Virus record (IMG/VR): IMGVR_UViG_3300030430_004698
Location: 1-21,733 of that record
Length of the DNA stretch: 21,733 nucleotides
Reading direction: 5' to 3' (one strand)
DNA from: a virus
Shown: piece after piece, positions 1-6,588 of the stretch
How positions within the stretch are numbered: position 1 is the stretch's first letter
Layout: each line of letters opens with the position of its first letter
Program-made: the position numbers and the translations under genes
The notes under the pieces: generated by a model
Seen by the model: only the letters and a program-made list of their open reading frames with translations
The model's database searches: none
Told to the model about the DNA's origin: nothing

Positions 1-176
1 GGAAGTTGAAAGGTCGAACAGGTAGGTGTAAATGCACCCGGCAGACTGAATAGAACCACACGTTTGCCTAAGAACAACTCATGTGATGTAACAGTTTTCC
101 AGGTATAAGGATTAGGTCCGTCAATAGAGTCATCACGAACACGAGTCATAAATTTAACATTAGGTATAATATCCAC
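1..176 (-). CDS. Peroxiredoxin (Prx5/AhpC-TSA type), N-terminal part only
   Basis: This gene begins just after RegA and runs off the left edge, so only the first 58 codons are present. The translation carries the peroxidatic-cysteine signature FSLPGAFTPTCS, with Cys at residue 53, preceded by a strand-loop region (PNVKFMTRVRDDS, GPNPYTW) typical of Prx5-type redoxins. Such enzymes reduce hydrogen peroxide or alkyl peroxides using thioredoxin, glutaredoxin or glutathione in the cytoplasm. The start is a GTG at 176, chosen because GGAG lies 7 nt upstream (187-184). The GTG at 189 meets a stop after three codons. The gap to the RegA stop is 16 nt, so it is probably co-transcribed with the clamp genes. 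Whether a C-terminal glutaredoxin domain follows cannot be seen. The family call is confident, the exact subtype less so. Confidence 0.87.
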   Translation of the reverse strand, partial: MDIIPNVKFMTRVRDDSIDGPNPYTWKTVTSHELFLGKRVVLFSLPGAFTPTCSTFQL

Positions 177-192
177 TTCACTTCTCCACAAA

Positions 193-594
193 TTATTTTT
201 TACGTCCAATACTATATTTCGCTACGAGTTCCCACTCACCCTTCTCTTTATAGGGTAAGATTTTGATTTGATTTAAAGGAGCAGAGGGTTCTGTAGTTTT
301 AGTTGAATCTACTAGAGTAACTAAGTCCCACTGTTCCAATAGATTAGCAATAGTGTTGCGTCTAGCAATGTCTGCTTCATTCTCATGGAAATCAGATGGT
401 TTACCATCTAAAGCAAAGAGTTCTTTGAAGTGGACAATAAAATATCTACCCTGTTTATGTAAGATGTGACAGGATTGATATAGTTTACGATCTTTACGAG
501 AGGCAACACCGATACGTGTTAGTGTTTCTTTTACTTTTAAGAAGTCATCTTCATTCTTGAGATGTACCTCAATCATTGTAGATAAATCTGTCAT
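193..594 (-). CDS. regA: RegA translational repressor
   Basis: Translational repressor of T4-like phages. It binds the ribosome-binding regions of early mRNAs, including those of the clamp and clamp loader and its own. At 133 residues it is slightly longer than T4 RegA (about 122). The core is strongly T4-like: DFLKVKETLTRIG, LYQSCHILHKQGRY, YFIVHFKELF and the C-terminal EWELVAKYSIG all have direct counterparts. I keep the ATG at 594 rather than the T4-like internal Met (MIEVHL, residue 7) because AGGTGG lies 6 nt upstream of the first ATG and nothing similar precedes the second. The start overlaps the gp62 stop by 4 nt (ATGA), which suggests translational coupling in a gp45-44-62-regA operon as in T4. 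The gene after it is a peroxiredoxin, not DNA polymerase. Confidence 0.95.
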   Translation of the reverse strand: MTDLSTMIEVHLKNEDDFLKVKETLTRIGVASRKDRKLYQSCHILHKQGRYFIVHFKELFALDGKPSDFHENEADIARRNTIANLLEQWDLVTLVDSTKTTEPSAPLNQIKILPYKEKGEWELVAKYSIGRKK

Positions 595-980
595 TTCATA
601 CCACCTTTACTCATTTTTTCTTTTATTGTTACCAATTGCTCATCACCAAGAATGTTGAGTGCTTCTTTCGCCTTTTTGACAGAATATCCGTAGTAGTCAA
701 TGACTGCTTGTAAATCCTCATCATCTGTGGTTTTGTGCCATTTAGAGAAACGTTTTCGTTTCCGTACAATATTTAGTAGAAACGAATATTGCATGATATT
801 ATCCAGGTCACTATACATATTCATTAAATTTGCATATTGAACTGTATCTGGAAAGTATGACAGTGCACGATTAGTCAGGAATGGGTTGTATGTCCTTTCT
901 GCTAGTTCTGGGTTTTCAGAGTTGGTGATGATATCCTTCTTTCCTAGATTGATATCAGTTACAAAGTCAAACGGGTTCAT
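591..980 (-). CDS. 62: Clamp loader small subunit gp62
   Basis: Small subunit of the phage clamp loader. With four gp44 ATPase subunits it opens and loads the gp45 ring at primer-template junctions. I assign it mainly by position between gp44 and RegA, with 4-nt ATGA overlaps on both sides, and by its N-terminal MNPFDFVTDINLGKKD, which resembles the start of gp62 proteins of marine T4-like phages. At 129 residues it is clearly shorter than T4 gp62 (187), so the C-terminal part of the T4 protein is missing or reduced. The rest is charged and helical with no catalytic motif, as expected for a non-ATPase subunit. Tight stoichiometric expression with gp44 through coupling is likely. Confidence 0.85.
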   Translation of the reverse strand: MNPFDFVTDINLGKKDIITNSENPELAERTYNPFLTNRALSYFPDTVQYANLMNMYSDLDNIMQYSFLLNIVRKRKRFSKWHKTTDDEDLQAVIDYYGYSVKKAKEALNILGDEQLVTIKEKMSKGGMK

Positions 981-1912
981 GACCAGTCACAATCTGTCAT
1001 GAGTTCAACAAGACACGCAACATTATTGATTTCGTGGTCAACTACAAACGCTGCCTGGTATTGATACTTTGCAAGAATGAGAACCATCTGTGCAATACTA
1101 GCTGGTTTCATATTTTTACTAGCATGATTGTATAGACTACGATATAAACTTGATGTTTCAATATCAGAGTTGTCTACAATCCACTTACGAATACCAGTGA
1201 AGTCTTGAGACTTAATCATCTTTACTAGTGATGTAAAAGACTCATCACTCATGTTAGTAAGAATACCAACATCAATCTTACCAGTAACGGAGTATCGTTG
1301 TAGTTCGTTTAGAATACGCCGCCAGTCTGGCATATGTTTCATCATCAATTCGGCGATGACTTTCTGGTCATATTGAATACCCTTCATCTTCAGAATATTC
1401 TCAATACGCTTCATAAACTGAGGTGCTAGACCAGCAAGGTCTTTCTTACTAATATTAAACTCTACGACAGAACATCGACTGTGTAGTGGTTCAATGATAC
1501 GGTTCTTGAAGTTACAAGTAAGAATGAAGCCACAATTATTAGAGAACTCTTCCATAAAGTTACGAAGAGCCGGTTGTGTAGACTGTGGATTTAGATAGTC
1601 TGCTTCATCAAGGATAACATATTTACGCTTACCATTGAATGACACAGTAGAAGCAAACTGTTGGATTTCAGTTCGAAGTGTATCAATGTTACCCTTCATA
1701 GACCCATTGATGATTAAGTAATCAAGGTCTAATTCATTCAGAAGTGCCCTGGCAACGGTTGTTTTACCGATACCAGGACCACCACTGAGAAGAAGGTTAG
1801 GAATTTCTCCTTTGTCAATAAAAGCTTGAAATACATCTTTCAGATTTTGAGGTAACACACACTCCTTAATTGATCGTGGACGATATTTTTCCACCCATAG
1901 ATATTCTGACAT
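977..1912 (-). CDS. 44: Clamp loader large subunit gp44 (AAA+ ATPase)
   Basis: ATPase subunit of the sliding-clamp loader (RFC/DnaX-like AAA+). The opening WVEKYRPRSIKECVLP is typical of clamp-loader subunits. The Walker A loop GGPGIGKT lies at residues 44-51, the Walker B DEAD box at 102-105 (VILDEADYL), and the SRC arginine-finger motif at 145-147 (LHSRCSVVEF). Length 311 against 319 in T4. The ATG is preceded by AAAGG with a 6-nt spacer. It lies between the unknown 84-residue gene (17-nt gap) and gp62, with which it shares an ATGA overlap. It acts with gp62 to load gp45 for DNA replication and, in T4, for late transcription. Confidence 0.97.
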   Translation of the reverse strand: MSEYLWVEKYRPRSIKECVLPQNLKDVFQAFIDKGEIPNLLLSGGPGIGKTTVARALLNELDLDYLIINGSMKGNIDTLRTEIQQFASTVSFNGKRKYVILDEADYLNPQSTQPALRNFMEEFSNNCGFILTCNFKNRIIEPLHSRCSVVEFNISKKDLAGLAPQFMKRIENILKMKGIQYDQKVIAELMMKHMPDWRRILNELQRYSVTGKIDVGILTNMSDESFTSLVKMIKSQDFTGIRKWIVDNSDIETSSLYRSLYNHASKNMKPASIAQMVLILAKYQYQAAFVVDHEINNVACLVELMTDCDWS

Positions 1913-1929
1913 AATAAACCTTTCAACAT

Positions 1930-2184
1930 TTACCGATACACTCCGTCCGGTGTTTCATCATAATAAGGACGATTTTCTCGTCCACGGTGTTTTTCTGATA
2001 CTACAACACCATCCTCATTGACTTCAATAACTCTACTTTTAATCTGATAACCAGTAGTGTTTAGTAGAGCGATAAAATCATTCATGAGACTATCCCAAGA
2101 TACATCTTCAGAATGTAATCTTGAAGCTGTAGTTTCCTCACCAAACATTCTTAGTGATATGTATAGCTCGACTTTATCCTCCAT
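1930..2184 (-). CDS. Hypothetical protein between gp45 and gp44
   Basis: Function not recognised. The reading frame is open further upstream, but I place the start at the internal ATG at 2184 (MEDKVELYISL). It has AAGGA 6 nt upstream and sits one base beyond the gp45 stop, giving an 84-residue protein. It is small and soluble-looking, with a predicted strand near the start, a helix around SWDSLMNDFIALLNTTG, a strand with YQIKSRVIEVNEDGVVV, and a charged, Arg-rich tail ending in DETPDGVYR. No catalytic motif or membrane segment is visible. Its place between the clamp and its loader means it shares their transcript. T4 has no obvious equivalent at this spot, and a link to clamp function is only positional. 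Confidence 0.72.
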   Translation of the reverse strand: MEDKVELYISLRMFGEETTASRLHSEDVSWDSLMNDFIALLNTTGYQIKSRVIEVNEDGVVVSEKHRGRENRPYYDETPDGVYR

Positions 2185-2185
2185 A

Positions 2186-2842
2186 TCAATTCCTTGACTC
2201 TGTTGCAACAAAGTAAGTTACTCGACCATCTTCCGTTGAAAATTTAGAGATACCCTTACTAGAAATTTCAACATTATAGTCTAACATCATCATCTTCATA
2301 TTGTCAACCTTAAAAGTATGTGTGAAGTCCTCGTCGGCTATCGCAACCTTTTTTGAGTACGAATTCATAGAACTGTTTTTAGAGTCACCAGCTTCGATAG
2401 TAACAACCTCATCGACACATTTAACGATAATCTCAGGTAAACCTAAGACACGAGCACCTTGTAATACATCTCTCAGAACATTAGATGATAGTTTGAACGA
2501 TGCATTAATATCTGGAAGTGTCAGAGCTTTTTCGGGTGGTGTAACAATCATCGACGCGTCAGCATAACGATAGTTTAGTGAAGTACCATTACCATCACTA
2601 ATCGTCATGCCGTTATCACCTAAGTCTAGTTCTGGATTCTCAACAAGAGATAATGCTGATAAGAATTGTCCCAAATCATAGATGCCAAAGTCTTGTGAAA
2701 ATTCATCTCCAACTTCTACTTCGGCTAGGACAGTTTTTTGTGGTGATACAGTTCGAAGTGTTCTACCTTCTCGAAACAGAAGAGACTGATTAATTGTAGA
2801 AAAGTTTTGTAACACTTCAACTGTTTGTTCTGATAGTTTCAT
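2186..2842 (-). CDS. 45: Sliding clamp gp45
   Basis: Trimeric DNA polymerase processivity clamp. In T4 it also couples late transcription to replication by contacting gp55 and gp33. The N-terminus MKLSEQTVEVLQNFSTINQS closely tracks T4 gp45 (MKLS...LLKNFATINS). Downstream, IYDLGQFLSALSLVENPEL matches the interdomain region and MKMMMLDYNVEISSKG the second domain. The frame is open upstream, but the ATG at 2842 fits the T4 start and has GGAG 6 nt upstream, giving 218 residues against 228 in T4. This start overlaps the end of the 2OG oxygenase gene by 26 nt. It is the first core gene of the gp45-x-44-62-regA cluster and probably a RegA target. Confidence 0.95.
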   Translation of the reverse strand: MKLSEQTVEVLQNFSTINQSLLFREGRTLRTVSPQKTVLAEVEVGDEFSQDFGIYDLGQFLSALSLVENPELDLGDNGMTISDGNGTSLNYRYADASMIVTPPEKALTLPDINASFKLSSNVLRDVLQGARVLGLPEIIVKCVDEVVTIEAGDSKNSSMNSYSKKVAIADEDFTHTFKVDNMKMMMLDYNVEISSKGISKFSTEDGRVTYFVATESRN

Positions 2843-3353
2843 AATATTCTCCAAAGTTTTCCCCAATGTTAAAGTTCATGTTGATATTAAATCTACCCTT
2901 TGCATCTGTACAAAGACTAGAATTGTGTAGTTTATATCCTTCAAATAGTAACACTCTGTTCTGTATGCTGTCAACTATTATTTCATCATTCAAACGAGTA
3001 TATCCGTTATTATTATTAAGATATAGTATTGCAGCTATATGTTTTTCTTCATAATCAGAATGAGGTAAATTCTCCATAGATTTATTTACATTAGGATAAA
3101 AGTTAGCCTTAATTCTGATTAATGTTTTAACGTTTAGTTTTTGTAGAAGAGTTTCCAGATAAGGAAACAAACTACTTTTAGTATTCTCTAAGAAGACGTT
3201 GTGGGTAAAATAGAAACTCTCTTTTTCTTCTCCAGTTTGAGGATTTGTTATTCCATCCTGGAAATACCAAGCAAATCTATCACTCATAACAATTTTCTTT
3301 ATAGAATTGAAGTAATCAATATCTAAAAAGTTATCTATGATAGCATATTGCAT
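2817..3353 (-). CDS. 2OG-Fe(II) dioxygenase
   Basis: A 178-residue non-heme iron dioxygenase of the 2-oxoglutarate/Fe(II) superfamily with a double-stranded beta-helix fold. The facial triad is visible: HxD at residues 98-100 (LPHSDY) and a distal His at 143 (GYKLHNSS). Arg154 (KGRFNINMNF) is placed to bind the 2-oxoglutarate carboxylate. The strand pattern IAAILYLNN before the distal His is usual for prolyl-4-hydroxylase-type members. Such genes are frequent in marine T4-like phages. The substrate is unknown, and protein hydroxylation, nucleic-acid demethylation or base oxidation are all possible. The TET/JBP group is not specifically indicated. The ribosome site is weak (A-rich upstream). 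The gene overlaps the start of gp45 and follows the glycosyltransferase gene by 4 nt. Confidence 0.88.
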   Translation of the reverse strand: MQYAIIDNFLDIDYFNSIKKIVMSDRFAWYFQDGITNPQTGEEKESFYFTHNVFLENTKSSLFPYLETLLQKLNVKTLIRIKANFYPNVNKSMENLPHSDYEEKHIAAILYLNNNNGYTRLNDEIIVDSIQNRVLLFEGYKLHNSSLCTDAKGRFNINMNFNIGENFGEYYETIRTNS

Positions 3354-3357
3354 TATT

Positions 3358-4212
3358 TTATTCTAATGGTTTTTCTTTACCCAACTGAGATACATCTGCT
3401 GTTGCCGAAGCTCCAATAGATGCGAGAGATGCCAGATCTCCACCAAAGATATATGAACCCATATGTTTTAGACGCATCCATGGACACATCCATACTTTAA
3501 TTCCTAGTTCGCGAGCCCATTGACAGAACATATAGTCTTCAGATAAGTAACGATTAGACTTAGGGTCAATTACTGTATCAAAGAATGCATGGATCTTACG
3601 AGTACCGTCAAAATTAGCAGTACGAATATGATCTGGTGTATAGAGTAATTCTGGATGTGCTTCACCAAACTTTTCAAAAACATGCTTCTGAATCATCATA
3701 AAACCAGTACCGGCTTCTAAGACTTCTGCAGGTTCATTGATTTTAATTTGTTCTGTACCAGGGGCAGGATTGAATACGAAATCACCAACATAGTTTTCAA
3801 GATTATTTGCATTGTCGTCAGCTACACCTTTGTCAACTGCTCGTTTAATCTTTTCCCATGAAATAGTCTTTTTTGGATATGGTGCTGCCACAATATCTTT
3901 ATCTGAATCGGGGTCTGCTAATGCAGCCAAGGCCAAGACATCAGATGCATCGAACCCAATATCGGCGTCGATAAACATCAGATGCGTATAGTGACTTCTC
4001 ATAAACTCATCAACCAAATAGTTACGTGCACGAGTAATTAAGCTCTCGTTAAAGATGTAGAAAAAACCTACATCAATACCATACTTGGCTGCTTGTTGTC
4101 CTAAGTCTACTGAAGATTTTGTATATTGTCCACCACACATTCCGCCATACATGGGTGTGGCCACCATAATTTTACGTTCTTGTAACTGTTCAACAGTGAT
4201 TTCAACTTCCAT
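3358..4212 (-). CDS. GT-A fold glycosyltransferase-like protein
   Basis: A 284-residue protein with GT-A (family 2-like) features. It opens with a strand and a short loop (IMVATPMYGG), followed by NESLITRARNYLVDEF. A DxD metal/nucleotide-sugar motif lies in MFIDADIGF (residues 82-84). There is a candidate catalytic acid in RYLSEDYMFCQWAREL (Glu225-Asp226) and a late His in KHMGSY (His250). This order (DxD, ED, late His) fits metal-dependent sugar transferases. The acceptor cannot be read: DNA base, virion protein or host surface are all possible, and similar genes occur in cyanophages without known function. The start at 4212 overlaps the upstream DUF3310-like gene by 11 nt. AAGGA is 11 nt upstream, which is long, so translational coupling is likely. 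Confidence 0.8.
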   Translation of the reverse strand: MEVEITVEQLQERKIMVATPMYGGMCGGQYTKSSVDLGQQAAKYGIDVGFFYIFNESLITRARNYLVDEFMRSHYTHLMFIDADIGFDASDVLALAALADPDSDKDIVAAPYPKKTISWEKIKRAVDKGVADDNANNLENYVGDFVFNPAPGTEQIKINEPAEVLEAGTGFMMIQKHVFEKFGEAHPELLYTPDHIRTANFDGTRKIHAFFDTVIDPKSNRYLSEDYMFCQWARELGIKVWMCPWMRLKHMGSYIFGGDLASLASIGASATADVSQLGKEKPLE

Positions 4213-4495
4213 TATTTAATTCATCCTTCTCAGTGTCATGTAAATATAAAGCCATAATAGTATAGTGTAAGACTTTCATCAAGTCTTTTCTGTTGTAACC
4301 TTCCTTTCTTCCATATCGTTGCGCATACTTCAGAACATTTCCAAGACAGAAACCAAGTCCTTGAACATGACCCATATCAAAGATAAACTCTGTTGCTTGA
4401 AACTTAGACTGTGAGTAATGAGCATTGTATGTAGTATCTATATAGGTCTTCAGTTCATCTAAAAGCCTATCTTCATCAAATTTATATTCAATCAT
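4202..4495 (-). CDS. DUF3310-like small phage protein
   Basis: A 97-residue protein whose core GLGFCLGNVLKYAQRYGRKEG followed by DLMKVLHYTIMALYL matches the hallmark pattern of the DUF3310 family (GFCLGNAIKY, R.G.K, DL.KA..Y). These proteins are widespread in phages and sometimes labelled nucleotide-kinase-like, but no enzymatic activity is established to my knowledge. No Walker motif is present here. The N-terminal half (FDEDRLLDELKTYIDTTYNAHYS) is helical. The ATG at 4495 has GAGG upstream and lies 7 nt after the CmoA-like gene stop. It sits between nucleic-acid-modifying enzymes and the glycosyltransferase, which is compatible with a nucleotide-metabolism role but does not prove it. Confidence 0.72.
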   Translation of the reverse strand: MIEYKFDEDRLLDELKTYIDTTYNAHYSQSKFQATEFIFDMGHVQGLGFCLGNVLKYAQRYGRKEGYNRKDLMKVLHYTIMALYLHDTEKDELNNGS

Positions 4496-4502
4496 TTCAT
4501 CC

Positions 4503-5198
4503 TCACTTAATTGCTATAAATCCAACAAAATTATGATTACGCCAGAATTGTTGTAAGACAGGAAATCCTGCACTGTAAATCATATCCTCAATCTCACCTA
4601 CCGTATTTGGTTTCATCATATTACGTAATGTTTTCTCTTTTGTCAAGATATCTTCTGCAGTAAAACTCTTTTGTTTGAAATCATAGTAGTTAAAGGTAAT
4701 CATCTCTTGAATTTGTGGGTTATCAGAGATAGTCTTTTCAGAGAAGATAAATGCTCCACCTGTATTTAATCCCTCATAGATGGAACGGATAACCTCTGCA
4801 CGATCTTTCTTAGACATGAACTGTAAAGTAAAGATAGAAGTTACCAAACTACAATTATAGAAACCACTGAACCGTACATCTTCTTCAGTATCAAATACGA
4901 TCTTTGTACATGGATATTTTGTTTGCAAACTAATTTGTCGTTCTTGTAAATCTTTAGTAAATCCTGTAGCAATCTCAATACCACGATATGTAGCCTCGCG
5001 AGCAAAGTCATTCTGTTCAATCATCATCTCAGTGACCTTACCAGTAGAACAACCAATATCTACCACATTTGTATCATTTTCAACAAAGTATCTAGACATT
5101 GAAATGATGTCCTCAAGTAAGGTACTATACCCACGAATAGAACTATCGATATGATTATCGAAGCCTTCGTCACGATGTGCAAATGTAAAATCAGCCAT
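4503..5198 (-). CDS. CmoA-like SAM-dependent methyltransferase-fold enzyme
   Basis: A class I Rossmann SAM-binding protein of 231 residues that resembles bacterial CmoA along its whole length. CmoA makes carboxy-S-adenosylmethionine from SAM and prephenate for tRNA U34 modification. Matching elements are FDNHIDSSIRGYSTLL (CmoA has R.VPGYSNII), motif I VVDIGCSTG at 45-53, FTLQFM at 123-128, IYEGLNTGGAFIFSEK, YDFKQKSF at 172-179 and the C-terminal FWRNHNFVGFIAIK. By my remembered alignment, E. coli Arg199, which binds the carboxylate of carboxy-SAM, corresponds to Glu188 here (TKEKTLRNMM). It may therefore be an ordinary methyltransferase rather than a Cx-SAM synthase. No cmoB is in the window. 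The start has AAGGA with an 8-nt spacer and overlaps the cytosine methylase stop by 8 nt. The superfamily is certain, the CmoA subfamily likely, the substrate unknown. Confidence 0.85.
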   Translation of the reverse strand: MADFTFAHRDEGFDNHIDSSIRGYSTLLEDIISMSRYFVENDTNVVDIGCSTGKVTEMMIEQNDFAREATYRGIEIATGFTKDLQERQISLQTKYPCTKIVFDTEEDVRFSGFYNCSLVTSIFTLQFMSKKDRAEVIRSIYEGLNTGGAFIFSEKTISDNPQIQEMITFNYYDFKQKSFTAEDILTKEKTLRNMMKPNTVGEIEDMIYSAGFPVLQQFWRNHNFVGFIAIK

Positions 5199-6588
5199 TT
5201 TGTAATTCCTTATAAGGTTTCAATATTTTTTCATATACAGACTCAGCAATAGCTTGTGTCATTCTAGGAGGCACCATCCGGCCAATACGTTCAGCCTTCT
5301 GTTTCCATTTACCAGTTAGTACAAAGTCATCTGGTAATGACATAGCTCGTTTTAACTCTCCTAGTGTTAATTTTCTCATTTCACTCCAATGATACAGACC
5401 ACCAGTAGCCGTGATGGTAGGACAGGGTTGATGGCGTGACACACGCTTCATGTTGAAATGATGACCTTTATCATGAAAATCACAACCTGTCAAGACTTTA
5501 TCTGGGTCAATACCCTTAATTGGTTGAATTTTATTGTAGTTCTTTTCATATGTACCAGAACCTTTAGAGTCTCGACAGTGTAATAACATCATTTCTTTTA
5601 TTTTTGGATCATCTTTGTTTGAAGGTAAAACCTTAAACCAAGGTTTCATAACAACTTCCACATTACCTTTTTTATCTAAACGTTCAACTAGACCTTTTTC
5701 TGCTTTATGAGTTTCAAGATGTTTGAATGGAATTTTATATCTCTTCTCTCCTTTATTCATTTCTAGTAGAGTAAGATAATGAGAACCTTTTTTAGTTTCT
5801 TCAAATAAATCTGATAACTCCGATTGGTCATACTCTAGATTTTCAAATGCATCACCAAGATTATATCTAACAAAAGACTCATTCGGAAAACGATCTTTTA
5901 GAGCTGAAACATGTGTAAGTTTAATTTTATTCATTACATCATTACGTACACCAATAAAAATAATTCTCTTACGAGTTTGTGGAACACCATAATTAGAAGA
6001 GTCTAAGACCTTATAAGTCGTACTATATCCTATTTCTTCAAATGTTTCTAAGATTTTAGTTTTGTAGTTCTTAGCCTCACCCATATCTAAACCAGCAACA
6101 TTTTCAGCTATGATAACTTTAGGACGAATTTCATTCGCCACACGTAAGAACTCAAAAAACAAATCTTCAATGTTTTCAACTTTTTTACCATCTGAATATT
6201 TCTTAGTTTGACCCCAGCCATCAGAGTGTTTACCACCACCACGAGATACAGACCCAGCCATAGAAAATGCTGAACATGGTGGTGAACCATCTAAGATATC
6301 AAGTTCTCCCGGTTCTAAACCAATTTTGTCTAAAAAATCTTTACCGGTTAATTCTTTAATATCTCCAGGCATAATAGGTGTTTCTGGATAATTTTTATGG
6401 TAAGTTTTTTGTGCCTCTTCTACAAATTCATTCATAGCCAAGACATTACCACCGGCCAGTTTATAACCAGTACTTGACCCACCACCACCTGCAAATGTAC
6501 TAACAACCGTAAATTTATTAAGAGAAGAATTCTTGTAAACTTCCTCCATTAGATAAGGTTTGTATTTTTGACCAATCTCTATAGACAT
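5191..6588 (-). CDS. C5-cytosine DNA methyltransferase
   Basis: A 465-residue DNA (cytosine-5) methyltransferase with the motifs in canonical order: motif I FAGGGG (32-37), motif IV GSPPCSAFS with catalytic Cys105, motif VI AENV (161-164), motif VIII QTRKR (204-208), motif IX PCPTITATGG (388-397) and motif X GRMVPPRMTQAIAESV (436-451). The region of about 175 residues between VIII and IX is the target-recognition domain. The recognition sequence cannot be read from it. No cognate restriction endonuclease is adjacent, so it is an orphan methylase, probably protecting phage DNA or feeding further base modification. The ATG at 6588 has AAGGA 6 nt upstream, within the end of the AsnB-like gene (71-nt overlap). 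All key residues are intact, so it should be active. Confidence 0.96.
   Translation of the reverse strand: MSIEIGQKYKPYLMEEVYKNSSLNKFTVVSTFAGGGGSSTGYKLAGGNVLAMNEFVEEAQKTYHKNYPETPIMPGDIKELTGKDFLDKIGLEPGELDILDGSPPCSAFSMAGSVSRGGGKHSDGWGQTKKYSDGKKVENIEDLFFEFLRVANEIRPKVIIAENVAGLDMGEAKNYKTKILETFEEIGYSTTYKVLDSSNYGVPQTRKRIIFIGVRNDVMNKIKLTHVSALKDRFPNESFVRYNLGDAFENLEYDQSELSDLFEETKKGSHYLTLLEMNKGEKRYKIPFKHLETHKAEKGLVERLDKKGNVEVVMKPWFKVLPSNKDDPKIKEMMLLHCRDSKGSGTYEKNYNKIQPIKGIDPDKVLTGCDFHDKGHHFNMKRVSRHQPCPTITATGGLYHWSEMRKLTLGELKRAMSLPDDFVLTGKWKQKAERIGRMVPPRMTQAIAESVYEKILKPYKELQNG

Noticed and set aside
2843-2866. Earlier start for gp45 (MGKTLENI...)
   Set aside because: The ATG at 2842 matches the T4 N-terminus and has GGAG at 6 nt, and the extension only reads the ribosome-site region.
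3358-4212. Assigning the glycosyltransferase as a T4-type DNA glucosyltransferase
   Set aside because: Its GT-A features (DxD at 82-84) differ from T4 alpha/beta glucosyltransferases, which are GT-B. Only a generic call is supported.
5191-6588. Restriction-modification system
   Set aside because: No endonuclease gene lies next to the methylase. The neighbours are a SAM enzyme and an AsnB-like enzyme, so an orphan methylase is the better reading.
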